Source: Pseudomonadota bacterium
Lineage (GTDB): Bacteria > Pseudomonadota > Alphaproteobacteria > Rhizobiales > Devosiaceae
Direction: 5' to 3'
NCBI GenBank assembly: GCA_023415605.1
Contig: JAEZKB010000261.1
Span: 1-29,666, forward strand
Length of the DNA stretch: 29,666 bases
The notes beneath the pieces were generated by a model that was given only the letters and a program-made list of their open reading frames with translations, did not search any database and was not told the DNA's origin. Shown one piece after another: positions 8,133-16,930 of this stretch (the first letter of the stretch is position 1; each line of letters opens with the position of its first letter). Both the position numbers and the translations under genes were made by a program.

Positions 8133-8717
8133 ATGAACATCTTTCCACTCCGCCGCCGTGAGGCACTGGCACAGTTGCGCTTGCCCACCGATACATTCGA
8201 CGACCTCACCGACGATGACGACTCTCCTCCCGCGGCGGAGGGGGATGCTTCGCCTGCAAAGGTCTCCCCAGCCAACGAATTGGCCACTTCGCTGGTCGAG
8301 CGCGATATCGCCGAGGCCGTCCGCGCCGACAATCCGCCGCCGCCCGAACCAATCGAACTACCGGCGCCGCTGTCGCAGCGCCATCTCGAAACGATCGACC
8401 GCATGGTGATCCATCTCAAGACCGACGAGCAGCGCCTCGAAAAGCAGATCGTCGACGCCAAGCGGCAATTGGCCGATACCCAGTTGGCGCGCCGCGCCTA
8501 TGAGCGCAACAGCGCCGAGTTGCGCAACGGCATCAACGTCCTGACCCGTCTCGCCAACACCACGCCGGCCACTCGGCGCCCGCGCCGCGCACCACCGGCG
8601 ACCCCGCCGGCCGCCGCCGCTTCCGATGGTCTCACGCCACAATCGACAAATGACGGCGGTGCCACGGTCATGGCCCTGGCCGATCGCCCCGCTTCCCGCC
8701 GCCGCAAGGTGCACTGA
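8133..8717 (+). CDS. Hypothetical protein with central coiled coil
   Basis: A 194-residue soluble protein with no recognised domain. Residues 1-75 are acidic and proline-rich (DDLTDDDDSPPAAEG). About 85-135 form a predicted coiled coil (HLKTDEQRLEKQIVDAKRQL and the following helix). The C-terminal 60 residues are Pro/Ala/Arg-rich and end RRRKVH, so both ends look disordered. ATG 8133 follows AAGAAGGG by about 8 bases and is better supported than earlier in-frame codons. The gene ends in a strong hairpin and then faces the tRNA-His gene. It could be a DNA- or envelope-associated scaffold, but nothing in the sequence decides this. Confidence 0.63.
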   Translation: MNIFPLRRREALAQLRLPTDTFDDLTDDDDSPPAAEGDASPAKVSPANELATSLVERDIAEAVRADNPPPPEPIELPAPLSQRHLETIDRMVIHLKTDEQRLEKQIVDAKRQLADTQLARRAYERNSAELRNGINVLTRLANTTPATRRPRRAPPATPPAAAASDGLTPQSTNDGGATVMALADRPASRRRKVH

Positions 8718-8729
8718 ACCGAACGACGT

Positions 8730-8764
8730 ACGCCTGCTGCGCCGCACGTCTCCGCAGCAGGCGT
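8730..8764. terminator. 12-bp perfect hairpin between a hypothetical gene and tRNA-His
   Basis: ACGCCTGCTGCG (8730-8741) pairs with CGCAGCAGGCGT (8753-8764) around an 11-base loop. It lies 12 bases after the stop of the upstream gene and 35 bases beyond the 3' end of tRNA-His, so it could stop transcription from either side. No T tract follows on either strand, which lowers confidence in intrinsic termination. Confidence 0.55.
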
Positions 8765-8799
8765 CCGCTGGCCTCAGCGATCAAAACTGTTGAGGGAAG

Positions 8800-8876
8800 T
8801 GGTACCGCCTCCCCGGTTCGAACGGGGGACCCCTAGATCCACAATCTAGTGCTCTAACCAACTGAGCTAAGGCGGC
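8800..8876 (-). tRNA. tRNA-His (anticodon GTG)
   Basis: Read on the minus strand, a full cloverleaf of 77 bases includes the encoded CCA. The anticodon loop is TTGTGGA between CTAGA and TCTAG, giving anticodon GTG (His). The D arm (AGCTCAGTTGGTTAGAGC) and T loop (GTTCGAA) are normal. The acceptor stem pairs GCCGCCT with AGGCGGT, so pair 1-72 is G-U, the discriminator is A73, and the base before G1 is T. The usual extra G-1 paired to C73 is therefore absent, as known for one alphaproteobacterial clade. HisS, which charges it, is encoded about 14 kb away. Confidence 0.97.
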
Positions 8877-8890
8877 ACGAAACGCGGCGG

Positions 8891-8919
8891 ACCATAGTTA
8901 GAACCGTCGGCCCTGACAA
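8891..8919 (-). promoter_or_regulatory. Sigma-70-type promoter of tRNA-His
   Basis: On the minus strand TTGTCA (8919-8914), a 17-base spacer and TATGGT (8896-8891) lie just upstream of the tRNA 5' end at 8876, placing the start of transcription near 8884. Matches to the consensus are five of six and four of six. Confidence 0.6.
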
Positions 8920-9065
8920 GCGCAGATTTCACCTCTTTCGCAAGGGTCGTTTTACCCCTTGCGGCTTAACCATGCCAGCGTTTGGTCGCGCCGCACGGGG
9001 TGGCCGATATGGACCCCCGGAAACCCGCACTATATTAGGGAAGAGTTAAGTTTTTTGTCCCGGTT

Positions 9066-9080
9066 GTGCCAGTCTGGCAC
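9066..9080. promoter_or_regulatory. 15-bp palindrome upstream of the PAS pseudokinase gene
   Basis: GTGCCAG-T-CTGGCAC has two perfect 7-bp arms around one base. It ends 21 bases before the GTG start at 9102 and looks like a small protein-binding site or a leader hairpin. No regulator can be assigned. Confidence 0.4.
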
Positions 9081-9101
9081 GCATTAGGGTGTTGTAAGAG
9101 C

Positions 9102-12038
9102 GTGACTGCTGAGTGGATCAAATCGCCGACGGCGCGTCGCGTCCTGCTGCACTGGGCCGACGCCCGGCCGGCCTGGCTATGGTCCGCGGACGGCGAAACC
9201 CTGCTCTGGCGCAACACCAGCGCGCGCTTCTTTCATGGCCGGGTCAAAAAGCATGGCGTGAAACTGGCGCCCGAAGCTGCCCCCATCAAGGGGCAGATCG
9301 CCCGGCTGATCCGGCTCGGCTCCATCGGCCGGCCAAGCCTCTCGCGCATCCAGTTCCTGGCCGGCGAGCGTCCCATCTCCACCACCTGCACGGTGACCCC
9401 GCTGGAGGTTCCCGCTGGCGGCTTGGGCTTACTGATCGTCGGCGTCGATCCGATCGAGCCCGAACTGCTCGGCACCCAGACGCTGAATGGCGCAAGTGAA
9501 AGCCTGCTGCCGGCTGGCAGCGACTACATCCTCATCGACGACGACGGGCAGGTGGTCGCCGGCTCCGAACGTGCGCTGGAGCGCTACGCGCCATGGCTCG
9601 AAAGCGAGGGCGTCCCGGATCTTCCTGCCGGAGATAGCGGCACGGTTACCATCGGGGACGAGACGCTGACCCTCACCCGCTACAATGCCAGCCCTCGGGA
9701 CGCGCTGCTGTTGCTCTTCGAGGGGGCGGTCCCGCATGCCCGTAGCATTGACGATGTCCGCGCCGAAGAAGGGCTGCGCACCGTCGAGGTCGCCGAAGCG
9801 CAGCCGACGGATGAGCCGCTACTGCCCATGGGGCTTCCGCCGGCCGAGAGGGTCGAACCGGTCGAGGCCGCCACCATCGATGAGCACTGGGTGGAGCCTT
9901 TCGAGCCACGCCCGGTCGTGCCCGGCCTTTCCAATCTGTTCGACCGCCTTGCCGACGACGAGGGCCTCTACGCACCGCTCAACGAGAGCGACGAGACCTA
10001 TGACGGCCCATTGCACGAAAACGTGGGCTACGTCCCGCCCGACCAGCGGGCGCAGCCGGAGACGTCCGCCGAGGCTGAGCCCACAGAATTCGTCAACGCC
10101 CTCTTGACCGACCCGGACGGGCCGCTCGAAACCGCAACCGTCGATGAGACTGCTGACCAGCCGCAGCCGGAGCCGGTCGAAGCCGAAACGGCGTCGGAGA
10201 AGCCACCCGCGCAGCTTCCAGAAGACGACGTGATCGCCGCCGTCATCGCCTTTGCCGATGACGAAGAGGATCGTCCGGTCCAGAAACAAGCAACCGTCTG
10301 GCGTGTCACCGGACGCGGATTCATCCCCATCGCCAAGGACGAGCCGGCTGGTGAAGCCCCCGCCGACCTGTCCCAGCCGGTGATGGAGGCGCCGGTCGAG
10401 GAGCTGCCGCCTGCCGAGCCGCTCCCGCCGGAAGTCGTGGAAGAGGCGGCCGCCATCACCGAGGGCGCCACGCCCGACACCGACACGGTCGAGCGCGTCT
10501 CGCGTTACAATTTCGACGAGCTGAGCCGTATCCTCACCGACCGCGTGGGCACCGAGCCGCCGGCCACGGGCGATGCCGCGGCCCTTTCCGAGCCGGCCCG
10601 CAAGGCAGGGGCCGAAGGCTCGCTGATCAACCTTGCCGCCGACACGTTCGTGCTCAACCGTCTGCCCATCGGCATCATGGTGTTTCGCGATCAGCAGGTG
10701 CTGTTCGCCAACCGCGCGCTCACCGATCTGACCGGCTACGACGCGGTGGAAAGCCTCCGCGCTGCGGGGCTCGCCGCCATCTTCCCCAGCGAGGATGCCA
10801 GCGCGGCGGGTCCGGTGACGCATCTCGTTCGCCGCGATGGCAGCCGTATGCCGGTCAGGGCGCGGCTGCAGTCCATCACCTGGCAGGGAAAGCCAGCGTT
10901 GATGCTGTCGGCGCTGCCGGGCGACGAGCCGCGCAGTCACGAATCTGCCGTACGCGCTTTCGCCGAAATCGTCGCCGATGCCCGTGAGGAAGGCTTTATC
11001 CACACCGATCGCAACGGCATTGTCAGCCAGCTGTCGCTCCATGCCCGGGTCGTGTTCGGCAAGACCGAGGCCGATCTGGTCGGCCAACCCATCACGGCGC
11101 TGATCGACCCCACTGAGGGCCCAGCACTTCGCGAATTCCTTGAGCGGCCTGCCCGTTTCGCTGAAACCAGCCGTCCAAGCCTCTTGGCCAAAGCCAGCGT
11201 GCCCAATGCCGAGGTGATCCTCTTCGCCGAGGGGCAGGCCGGCGTCGTCAGCGGTTATTTCGGCTTCGTGCGCGCTACCCCGGTCGCGCCCGTTCAGCCT
11301 CCGGCCGAGGCGGCTCAGCCGCTTCGCGAGGACCATGTCGAACCCTCGATGCTGGCGCGTTTGAGCCGTGGGATCCGCCGTCCGCTCAACACCATCATTG
11401 GTTTCTCCGACCTCATACGCTCGTCGGCCTTCGGCACCATCGAAAATGCGCGCTATCTCGAATATGCGCGTGACATCAAGACCGCCGGCAATGAGATCGC
11501 CACGCTGGTTGATGAACTCGATGACTATACGAGGCTGAAGGAGGGGCGCTATGCCGCCCGCCCGGCCGATCTTGATCTTGTTGCTTTGCTCGAAAGCTGC
11601 ATGGTGCGTGTACGCGGCCAGGCCAACGCCTCGCGCGTCCTTGTCCGCAGCGCCATTTCCGAGCGCTTGCCCAAGATCCGTGCCGACCGCGCGTCGCTCG
11701 GTCAAGCGGTGTTGAACCTCCTTGCCAGCGCTATCGACCAGACCCCGGCAGGCGGTTCGGTTATCCTCTCGGCGCAGGTCGAGGACGATGGCTCCATCGC
11801 CGTGAACGTGCGCGACAGCGGCGAGCGCGGCGTCGATCTGGGCGAGCGCTTCGTCGTCTTCCGCGATGGCGTGGGCAAGGACGGCGAGGCGCTGGCGCCG
11901 GTGCGGTCCAGCGTCGGCCTCGCACTTACCCGCTCGCTGCTGGCCGTCAACACCTGTTCGCTTTCGGTCGATCCCTCAGGCGGCGTCGGTACACTGTTCT
12001 CGCTGGTCATCCCGGCCGATCTCGTCGCCGGTCACTGA
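9102..12038 (+). CDS. PAS-domain histidine-kinase-like protein lacking the phospho-acceptor His
   Basis: A 978-residue cytoplasmic protein with the layout of alphaproteobacterial PdhS/DivL-type kinases. It has an N-terminal sensory-like region (about 1-225), an acidic Pro/Glu-rich linker (about 225-500), PAS domains at about 510-615 and 620-720, a HisKA-like segment (about 745-815) and an ATPase-like domain (about 845-975). No membrane segment is seen. The H box reads LSRGIRRPLNTIIGFSD: Arg756 replaces the phospho-accepting His and Gly replaces the next Glu. The N box has Ser876 where Asn is usual, the G1 box is altered (DSGERG, near 903), and the G2 box reads SSVGLAL in place of GxGLGL. Kinase activity is therefore doubtful, and a scaffold or allosteric role like DivL is an inference. 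GTG 9102 follows TAAGAG; the earlier TTG at 9066 lies in the palindrome. Confidence 0.85.
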   Translation: MTAEWIKSPTARRVLLHWADARPAWLWSADGETLLWRNTSARFFHGRVKKHGVKLAPEAAPIKGQIARLIRLGSIGRPSLSRIQFLAGERPISTTCTVTPLEVPAGGLGLLIVGVDPIEPELLGTQTLNGASESLLPAGSDYILIDDDGQVVAGSERALERYAPWLESEGVPDLPAGDSGTVTIGDETLTLTRYNASPRDALLLLFEGAVPHARSIDDVRAEEGLRTVEVAEAQPTDEPLLPMGLPPAERVEPVEAATIDEHWVEPFEPRPVVPGLSNLFDRLADDEGLYAPLNESDETYDGPLHENVGYVPPDQRAQPETSAEAEPTEFVNALLTDPDGPLETATVDETADQPQPEPVEAETASEKPPAQLPEDDVIAAVIAFADDEEDRPVQKQATVWRVTGRGFIPIAKDEPAGEAPADLSQPVMEAPVEELPPAEPLPPEVVEEAAAITEGATPDTDTVERVSRYNFDELSRILTDRVGTEPPATGDAAALSEPARKAGAEGSLINLAADTFVLNRLPIGIMVFRDQQVLFANRALTDLTGYDAVESLRAAGLAAIFPSEDASAAGPVTHLVRRDGSRMPVRARLQSITWQGKPALMLSALPGDEPRSHESAVRAFAEIVADAREEGFIHTDRNGIVSQLSLHARVVFGKTEADLVGQPITALIDPTEGPALREFLERPARFAETSRPSLLAKASVPNAEVILFAEGQAGVVSGYFGFVRATPVAPVQPPAEAAQPLREDHVEPSMLARLSRGIRRPLNTIIGFSDLIRSSAFGTIENARYLEYARDIKTAGNEIATLVDELDDYTRLKEGRYAARPADLDLVALLESCMVRVRGQANASRVLVRSAISERLPKIRADRASLGQAVLNLLASAIDQTPAGGSVILSAQVEDDGSIAVNVRDSGERGVDLGERFVVFRDGVGKDGEALAPVRSSVGLALTRSLLAVNTCSLSVDPSGGVGTLFSLVIPADLVAGH

Positions 12039-12145
12039 TCGGCTCACGCCGTTAAGTATCTGGTGAACGCGACGATTTTTGACGGTCTCCAAAGCCGACG
12101 CATCCGCTATAACAGGCGCGATTTGGGGGAGAAGTCTGCGCGACC

Positions 12146-13555
12146 ATGGTCGACGTTAGCGGAGAGGCCAAGCCAGCCGACGGAGCGCTCGCGCGCGCTC
12201 CTCCCGCGACCGTCGGACCACCGGCCCTCTCCGCCGACGCTGCCGCCCAACTGGCTATCGAGCGCGGCACGCCAGTGCCTGCCGCTATTTCCGCGACCGA
12301 GCCCAAGAGGCCCCCAGCGCCCGTAGTCGGCGATCCGCTCTCGTTTACGGGGGAGGGGGGCGGCCGTGAGGCGGTAGCGGGTGCCCCGGCGGCGATAGAG
12401 ATGCTGCGGCACGAGCCGGCGCCACTCGTCGAGCCGCTCACCCAACCCTCAGTCGCTGATACTCCCCCGTCTGATGTGAAAGCGATGGCCCCGGCGCCTT
12501 TGCCTGAACCTACGCAACGGCCCGCGGTATCAACTGAGCCTAGCCCCGAGGCAGAGCCGGCCGCCGAGCCCGCCCCCGCCGCCAATGCCCCACCTGAACC
12601 GTCCTCAGAGCCTACGGTTTCCGCTCCCGCCATCGGTGATCCGCCTGCCCAAGAAGGGGATCGCCGCGAGTCGGCGGGGGAACCGCCCACGGATGCTGTT
12701 GAGAAGACCCCACCGCCGGCGGCCGCCGAGGTGGTGGCGCCCATACCGCGCAACGCCCGCCCCGTCCCGCCGATCTTCGAATTCGCGGCCTGGCGCCTGC
12801 TCGAACTCGTCGCCACGGTAGTGGTCGCCGCCACAATCATCGGACTCATCATCCCTGGTTCAGCTCCAGCCGACCCCACCGTCCTCGCCGATCGCCTTGG
12901 CGTCACCATACCGCTCATCATCCTTGCGCTGCTCATCGCCGCCTTGGTCGGCCTGCCCATCGGCTACATCTCCGCCCGCGCCGGGGGTTGGGTCGATGTC
13001 GGTCTCCGCGCACTGACGACGCTGGGCCTCGCCATCAACCCCATCTGGCTCGCCATGCTGCTGGTGCTGGCCTTGGCGCACGGCCTGCAATGGCTCCAGC
13101 CTGGCGGCTTCATCCCCTGGAGCAATCCACTCGGCGCGCTAACATCCCTAGTGCTCCCGGCACTGGCGCTCGGCCTGCCGCTGGCCGCGGAGACTGCCAG
13201 CCGGTTGCGCGACGCGCTTGCCGCAATTTTGGCCGGTCCCGCCATGCGAACGGCCGATACCCGCGGCTATTCGCGCGCCGAAGCCATTCGCGACTTCGCC
13301 CTACGCCTCGCGCTAGCTCGGGCGTCTGCCCGCCTTTCCATCCCGCTGTCGCTGCTGGTGCCGATGAGCCTGGTCATTGAGGCGGTATTCTATCTGCCTG
13401 GCCTCGGCCGCCTGATCTTCACCGCACTGGCCGAGCGCGATTTCGCCACTCTGCAACTGGGGCTGGTGACACTGGTCGCCCTCGTGGCGCTCTGCCGCTT
13501 CCTCGGCCTGCTGCTCCAAGCCGGCTTCGATCCCCGTGTCGCGAGGCGCGTATGA
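12146..13555 (+). CDS. Oligopeptide-type ABC permease (DppB/OppB class) with long disordered N-terminus
   Basis: A 469-residue inner-membrane permease. Only residues about 215-469 form the permease: a first membrane segment (WRLLELVATVVVAATIIGLI), a shortened first periplasmic region, the EAA-type loop near 370-400, and the C-terminal family signature VIEAVFYLPGLGRLIFTAL then DPRVARR. The first 210 residues are Pro/Ala/Glu-rich, low-complexity and should lie in the cytoplasm; ordinary DppB proteins start directly with the first helix. GGGGGAG about 14 bases before ATG 12146 supports this start, and the reading frame is continuous. It follows the PAS pseudokinase gene by 107 bases with no terminator and overlaps the next permease gene by four bases. 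The substrate is unknown. Confidence 0.85.
   Translation: MVDVSGEAKPADGALARAPPATVGPPALSADAAAQLAIERGTPVPAAISATEPKRPPAPVVGDPLSFTGEGGGREAVAGAPAAIEMLRHEPAPLVEPLTQPSVADTPPSDVKAMAPAPLPEPTQRPAVSTEPSPEAEPAAEPAPAANAPPEPSSEPTVSAPAIGDPPAQEGDRRESAGEPPTDAVEKTPPPAAAEVVAPIPRNARPVPPIFEFAAWRLLELVATVVVAATIIGLIIPGSAPADPTVLADRLGVTIPLIILALLIAALVGLPIGYISARAGGWVDVGLRALTTLGLAINPIWLAMLLVLALAHGLQWLQPGGFIPWSNPLGALTSLVLPALALGLPLAAETASRLRDALAAILAGPAMRTADTRGYSRAEAIRDFALRLALARASARLSIPLSLLVPMSLVIEAVFYLPGLGRLIFTALAERDFATLQLGLVTLVALVALCRFLGLLLQAGFDPRVARRV
12334..12465. repeat. Possible intergenic-repeat fragment inside the permease extension
   Basis: This coding stretch contains GGGGGAGG and CCAACCCTCAGTCG. The second closely matches, on the other strand, CCAATCCCTCAGTCG in the repeat region near 21750-21767. 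It may be a decayed repeat taken into the reading frame. The match is short, so this is only a suggestion. Confidence 0.22.
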
Positions 13556-14406
13556 TCCCACGCGCGCCTGTCCGCATCAGTCCCGTCACCAGCCTCTTGC
13601 CCGGCTCGCGCCTCCGCATCGGTGTCGTCACCACGCTGGTGCTGTTGCTCGTCGGCTTCGTGTCGGTGGTCTGGACGCCGTTCCCGCCCGATCAGCTCGA
13701 TCCTGCCGCGGTGATGGAGGGCCCGAGCGCCGTGCATCTCCTCGGCACAGACGGCATGGGCCGGGACCTGCTCTCAATGGTCATGAAAGGTATCCTCACG
13801 AGCTTCGTGGTCGCTGCTGTCGCCGCCGGCATCGGTGTCTTCATCGGGGTGCCGTTGGGTGTCGGCGCGACGCTGGGGGGTGTCTGGGCCGAACGCATCC
13901 TGCTCAGCGGCAATGGCTTTTTCCTTAGCCTCACGGCCCTCGGTGTCGCCGTCATCCTCACTGCACTGATCGGCCCGACGGCGCTTAACGCCATGCTGGC
14001 TATCGGCCTCTTCAACGTCGCCGTCATCGCCCGCGAAAGCCATGGCGAACTGGTCCGCTATCGCGGCAGGGACTACATCACCGCCGGCCGCCTCGCTGGT
14101 CTCAACGGCCTCGAACTGGCCCGCCGTTACGTCCTGCCCCGCTTCGCCCCCACACTGACCGCGCTCGCCATGACTCAGCTAGCCACCGGCGTCATGCTGG
14201 AAGCGGCACTGAGCTATGTCGGCCTCGCTTCGCAGCCGCCCGGTTCTAGCCTCGGCCTGATGCTGCGCGATGGGCAGGCCGTGCTGCAACTCGCCCCGCA
14301 CCTGGTACTGGTGCCCGGCGTCGCGCTGCTGCTCATCGCGCTGGCGCTGACCCTCATCGCCACCGGCATCCGCCTCCATTTCGGAGAGGCGCGCAATGCT
14401 GCTTGA
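13552..14406 (+). CDS. Oligopeptide-type ABC permease (DppC/OppC class)
   Basis: The second inner-membrane permease of the same transporter, 284 residues, usual length for the family. The conserved entry motif LLGTDGMGRDLLSMVMKG is at about residues 63-80. The EAA-type loop is near 165-200 (RYRGRDYITAGRLAGLNGLE then RYVLPRF), and the C-terminal signature LEAALSYVGLASQPPGSSLG is intact. About six membrane helices are expected. ATG 13552 overlaps the stop of the upstream permease, and the end overlaps the ATPase gene by 11 bases, so all three are translated together. Unlike its partners it shows no obvious loss of conserved residues. Confidence 0.9.
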   Translation: MIPRAPVRISPVTSLLPGSRLRIGVVTTLVLLLVGFVSVVWTPFPPDQLDPAAVMEGPSAVHLLGTDGMGRDLLSMVMKGILTSFVVAAVAAGIGVFIGVPLGVGATLGGVWAERILLSGNGFFLSLTALGVAVILTALIGPTALNAMLAIGLFNVAVIARESHGELVRYRGRDYITAGRLAGLNGLELARRYVLPRFAPTLTALAMTQLATGVMLEAALSYVGLASQPPGSSLGLMLRDGQAVLQLAPHLVLVPGVALLLIALALTLIATGIRLHFGEARNAA

Positions 14407-15906
14407 GGTCGCTGATCTTTCGATCATCACCGCAGAGGGCCAGCGCCCAGTCGACGGCCTCGGTTTCAGTCTCGAGCCCGGCCAGCGGCTGGCGCTGGTG
14501 GGCGAGAGCGGTACCGGCAAGAGCCTCGTCGCCCTTGCCATCGCCGGCCTGCTGCCTCCCGGCGCCACCATGACAGGTAAGATCAGTCTCAACGGCACGC
14601 CGCTGCCCACCCATCCGGCCGACCTGCGCAAGTTGCGTCGCACCCGAATGGCGCTCGTCCGTCAGGGCGATCCGGCGACTCTCGATCCCTCGAGGTCCGT
14701 GCGTCAGCTTCTGCCCGTCCTGCCACCCGAATTCAGCCTCGATCCTGATCGTTTCGTCTCGGAACTGCGTCCAGACGAAGTTCAACTGATGTTCATCGGA
14801 ATGGCGATCTCGCGGCAACCGGACCTCTTGATCCTCGACGACCCCTTCGTTCCGCTCGATGCCGTGGCACAGAAGGCCCTCGTCGGGCTTCTCAAACGGC
14901 AGCCCACTGCCATGCTTCTCATCACCCACGACCTGTCTGCCGCCGCTGCTCTGGCCGACCAAGTCATTGTTCTCGGCGGGGAAAACGGCACCGAGGTCGG
15001 ACCCTCCAGCGAAATCTTCTCCCGCCCGCAGCAGGATTTCTCCAAGCATCTGATTGCCTCGAGCCGCAGCCGCGCCCGCACCCTGATGCGCTCGCCCATC
15101 GGCACCGAACTGCTAGAAGTCCGAGACATTTCAGTGCGTTACTCCGACAGTGCCCGGATCCTGCTCCGCCGTCAGCCGGTTGCCGCGCTCGACGGCGTCA
15201 GCTTCACCCTCCGCCGCGGCGAGGCCTTGGCGCTGGTTGGGACCGCCGGTTCCGGCAAGTCGACCCTGGCCCGGCTGATCGGCGGTTTCGGTAAGGCGCA
15301 CAAAGGCTTGCTGGCGTACGAGCGGCAAGCCTATCGGGGCCGCGACCTGCCCCGCATCTTGCGCGGCGAGATCAGTTTCGTCTTTCCCGATCCGCGCCAG
15401 GCCTTCAGCCCCCACCTCACCCTCGGCGCCTCCGTCACCGAGCCGCTTGCCCTCGACGAAATCCATACCATCGAGGAACAGTCCGACCGGCTGATGGACG
15501 TCCTGCAGGGCGTTGCCCTCGGCCCCGATGTTCTCGACCTTTATCCACGTGACCTCGGCCTCTATGATCTGCAGCTGCTGGCGCTAGCCAGAGCTTTGAT
15601 CATTCGACCGAAATTGGTGGTGCTCGATGAGCCGGTGAAGCTTCTCAACGCCCGTCAACGCGTCGCCATGCTGACGCTGATCAACCGCTTGCGCGCCGAT
15701 TTCGGCTTCACTGCGATCATCACCTCATCGAGCCTCGACCTCATGCGCCAGATCGCCGATCGCGCTCTGATTCTCGACCATGGCAGGATCGTCGACGAAG
15801 GCACGCCAGGAGCGCTGTTGGAGACGCCGAGGCATCCGGCGACGCAGGCGCTCGCGGATGCGCGCCCGCCGGAGGTGGGGATCGGGGTGGTGGCCCCGGT
15901 CGGCCG

Positions 15907-15910
<4 letters not shown>
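14396..15910 (+). CDS. Fused double ABC ATPase (DppD-DppF type) with degenerate motifs
   Basis: A 504-residue cytoplasmic protein made of two ABC ATPase domains, equivalent to DppD and DppF in one chain. Half 1 (about 1-225) has Walker A GESGTGKS (36-43), Gln90, Walker B LLILDD (144-149) and His178. Half 2 (about 237-504) has Walker A GTAGSGKS (282-289) and Walker B LVVLDE (407-412). The signature LSGGQ is LRPDE (124-128) in half 1 and LGLYD (387-391) in half 2. In half 1 the catalytic Glu is Asp149. In half 2 the Q-loop Gln is Pro331 and the H-loop His is Ser445. Neither composite ATP site would be complete, so it may bind but not hydrolyse ATP normally. No substrate-binding protein gene is in the operon. 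It ends in a CTAG overlap with aglK. Confidence 0.87.
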
Positions 15911-16911
<1,001 letters not shown>

Positions 16912-16930
16912 GGCTTCCTCCCCATGGGGC

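Noticed and set aside
9075..9091. TGGCAC resembling the -24 element of a sigma-54 promoter
   Set aside because: The matching -12 TTGC is absent at the required spacing; TGGCAC is better explained as one arm of the 9066-9080 palindrome.
9819..11705. A 628-codon open frame on the minus strand inside the PAS pseudokinase gene
   Set aside because: It is a shadow of the GC-rich coding strand: its protein has a skewed Arg/Gly/His composition, no recognisable domain and no ribosome binding site.
12079..12113. TTGACG and TATAAC upstream of the permease operon as a promoter
   Set aside because: The spacer is 23 bases, too long for sigma-70.
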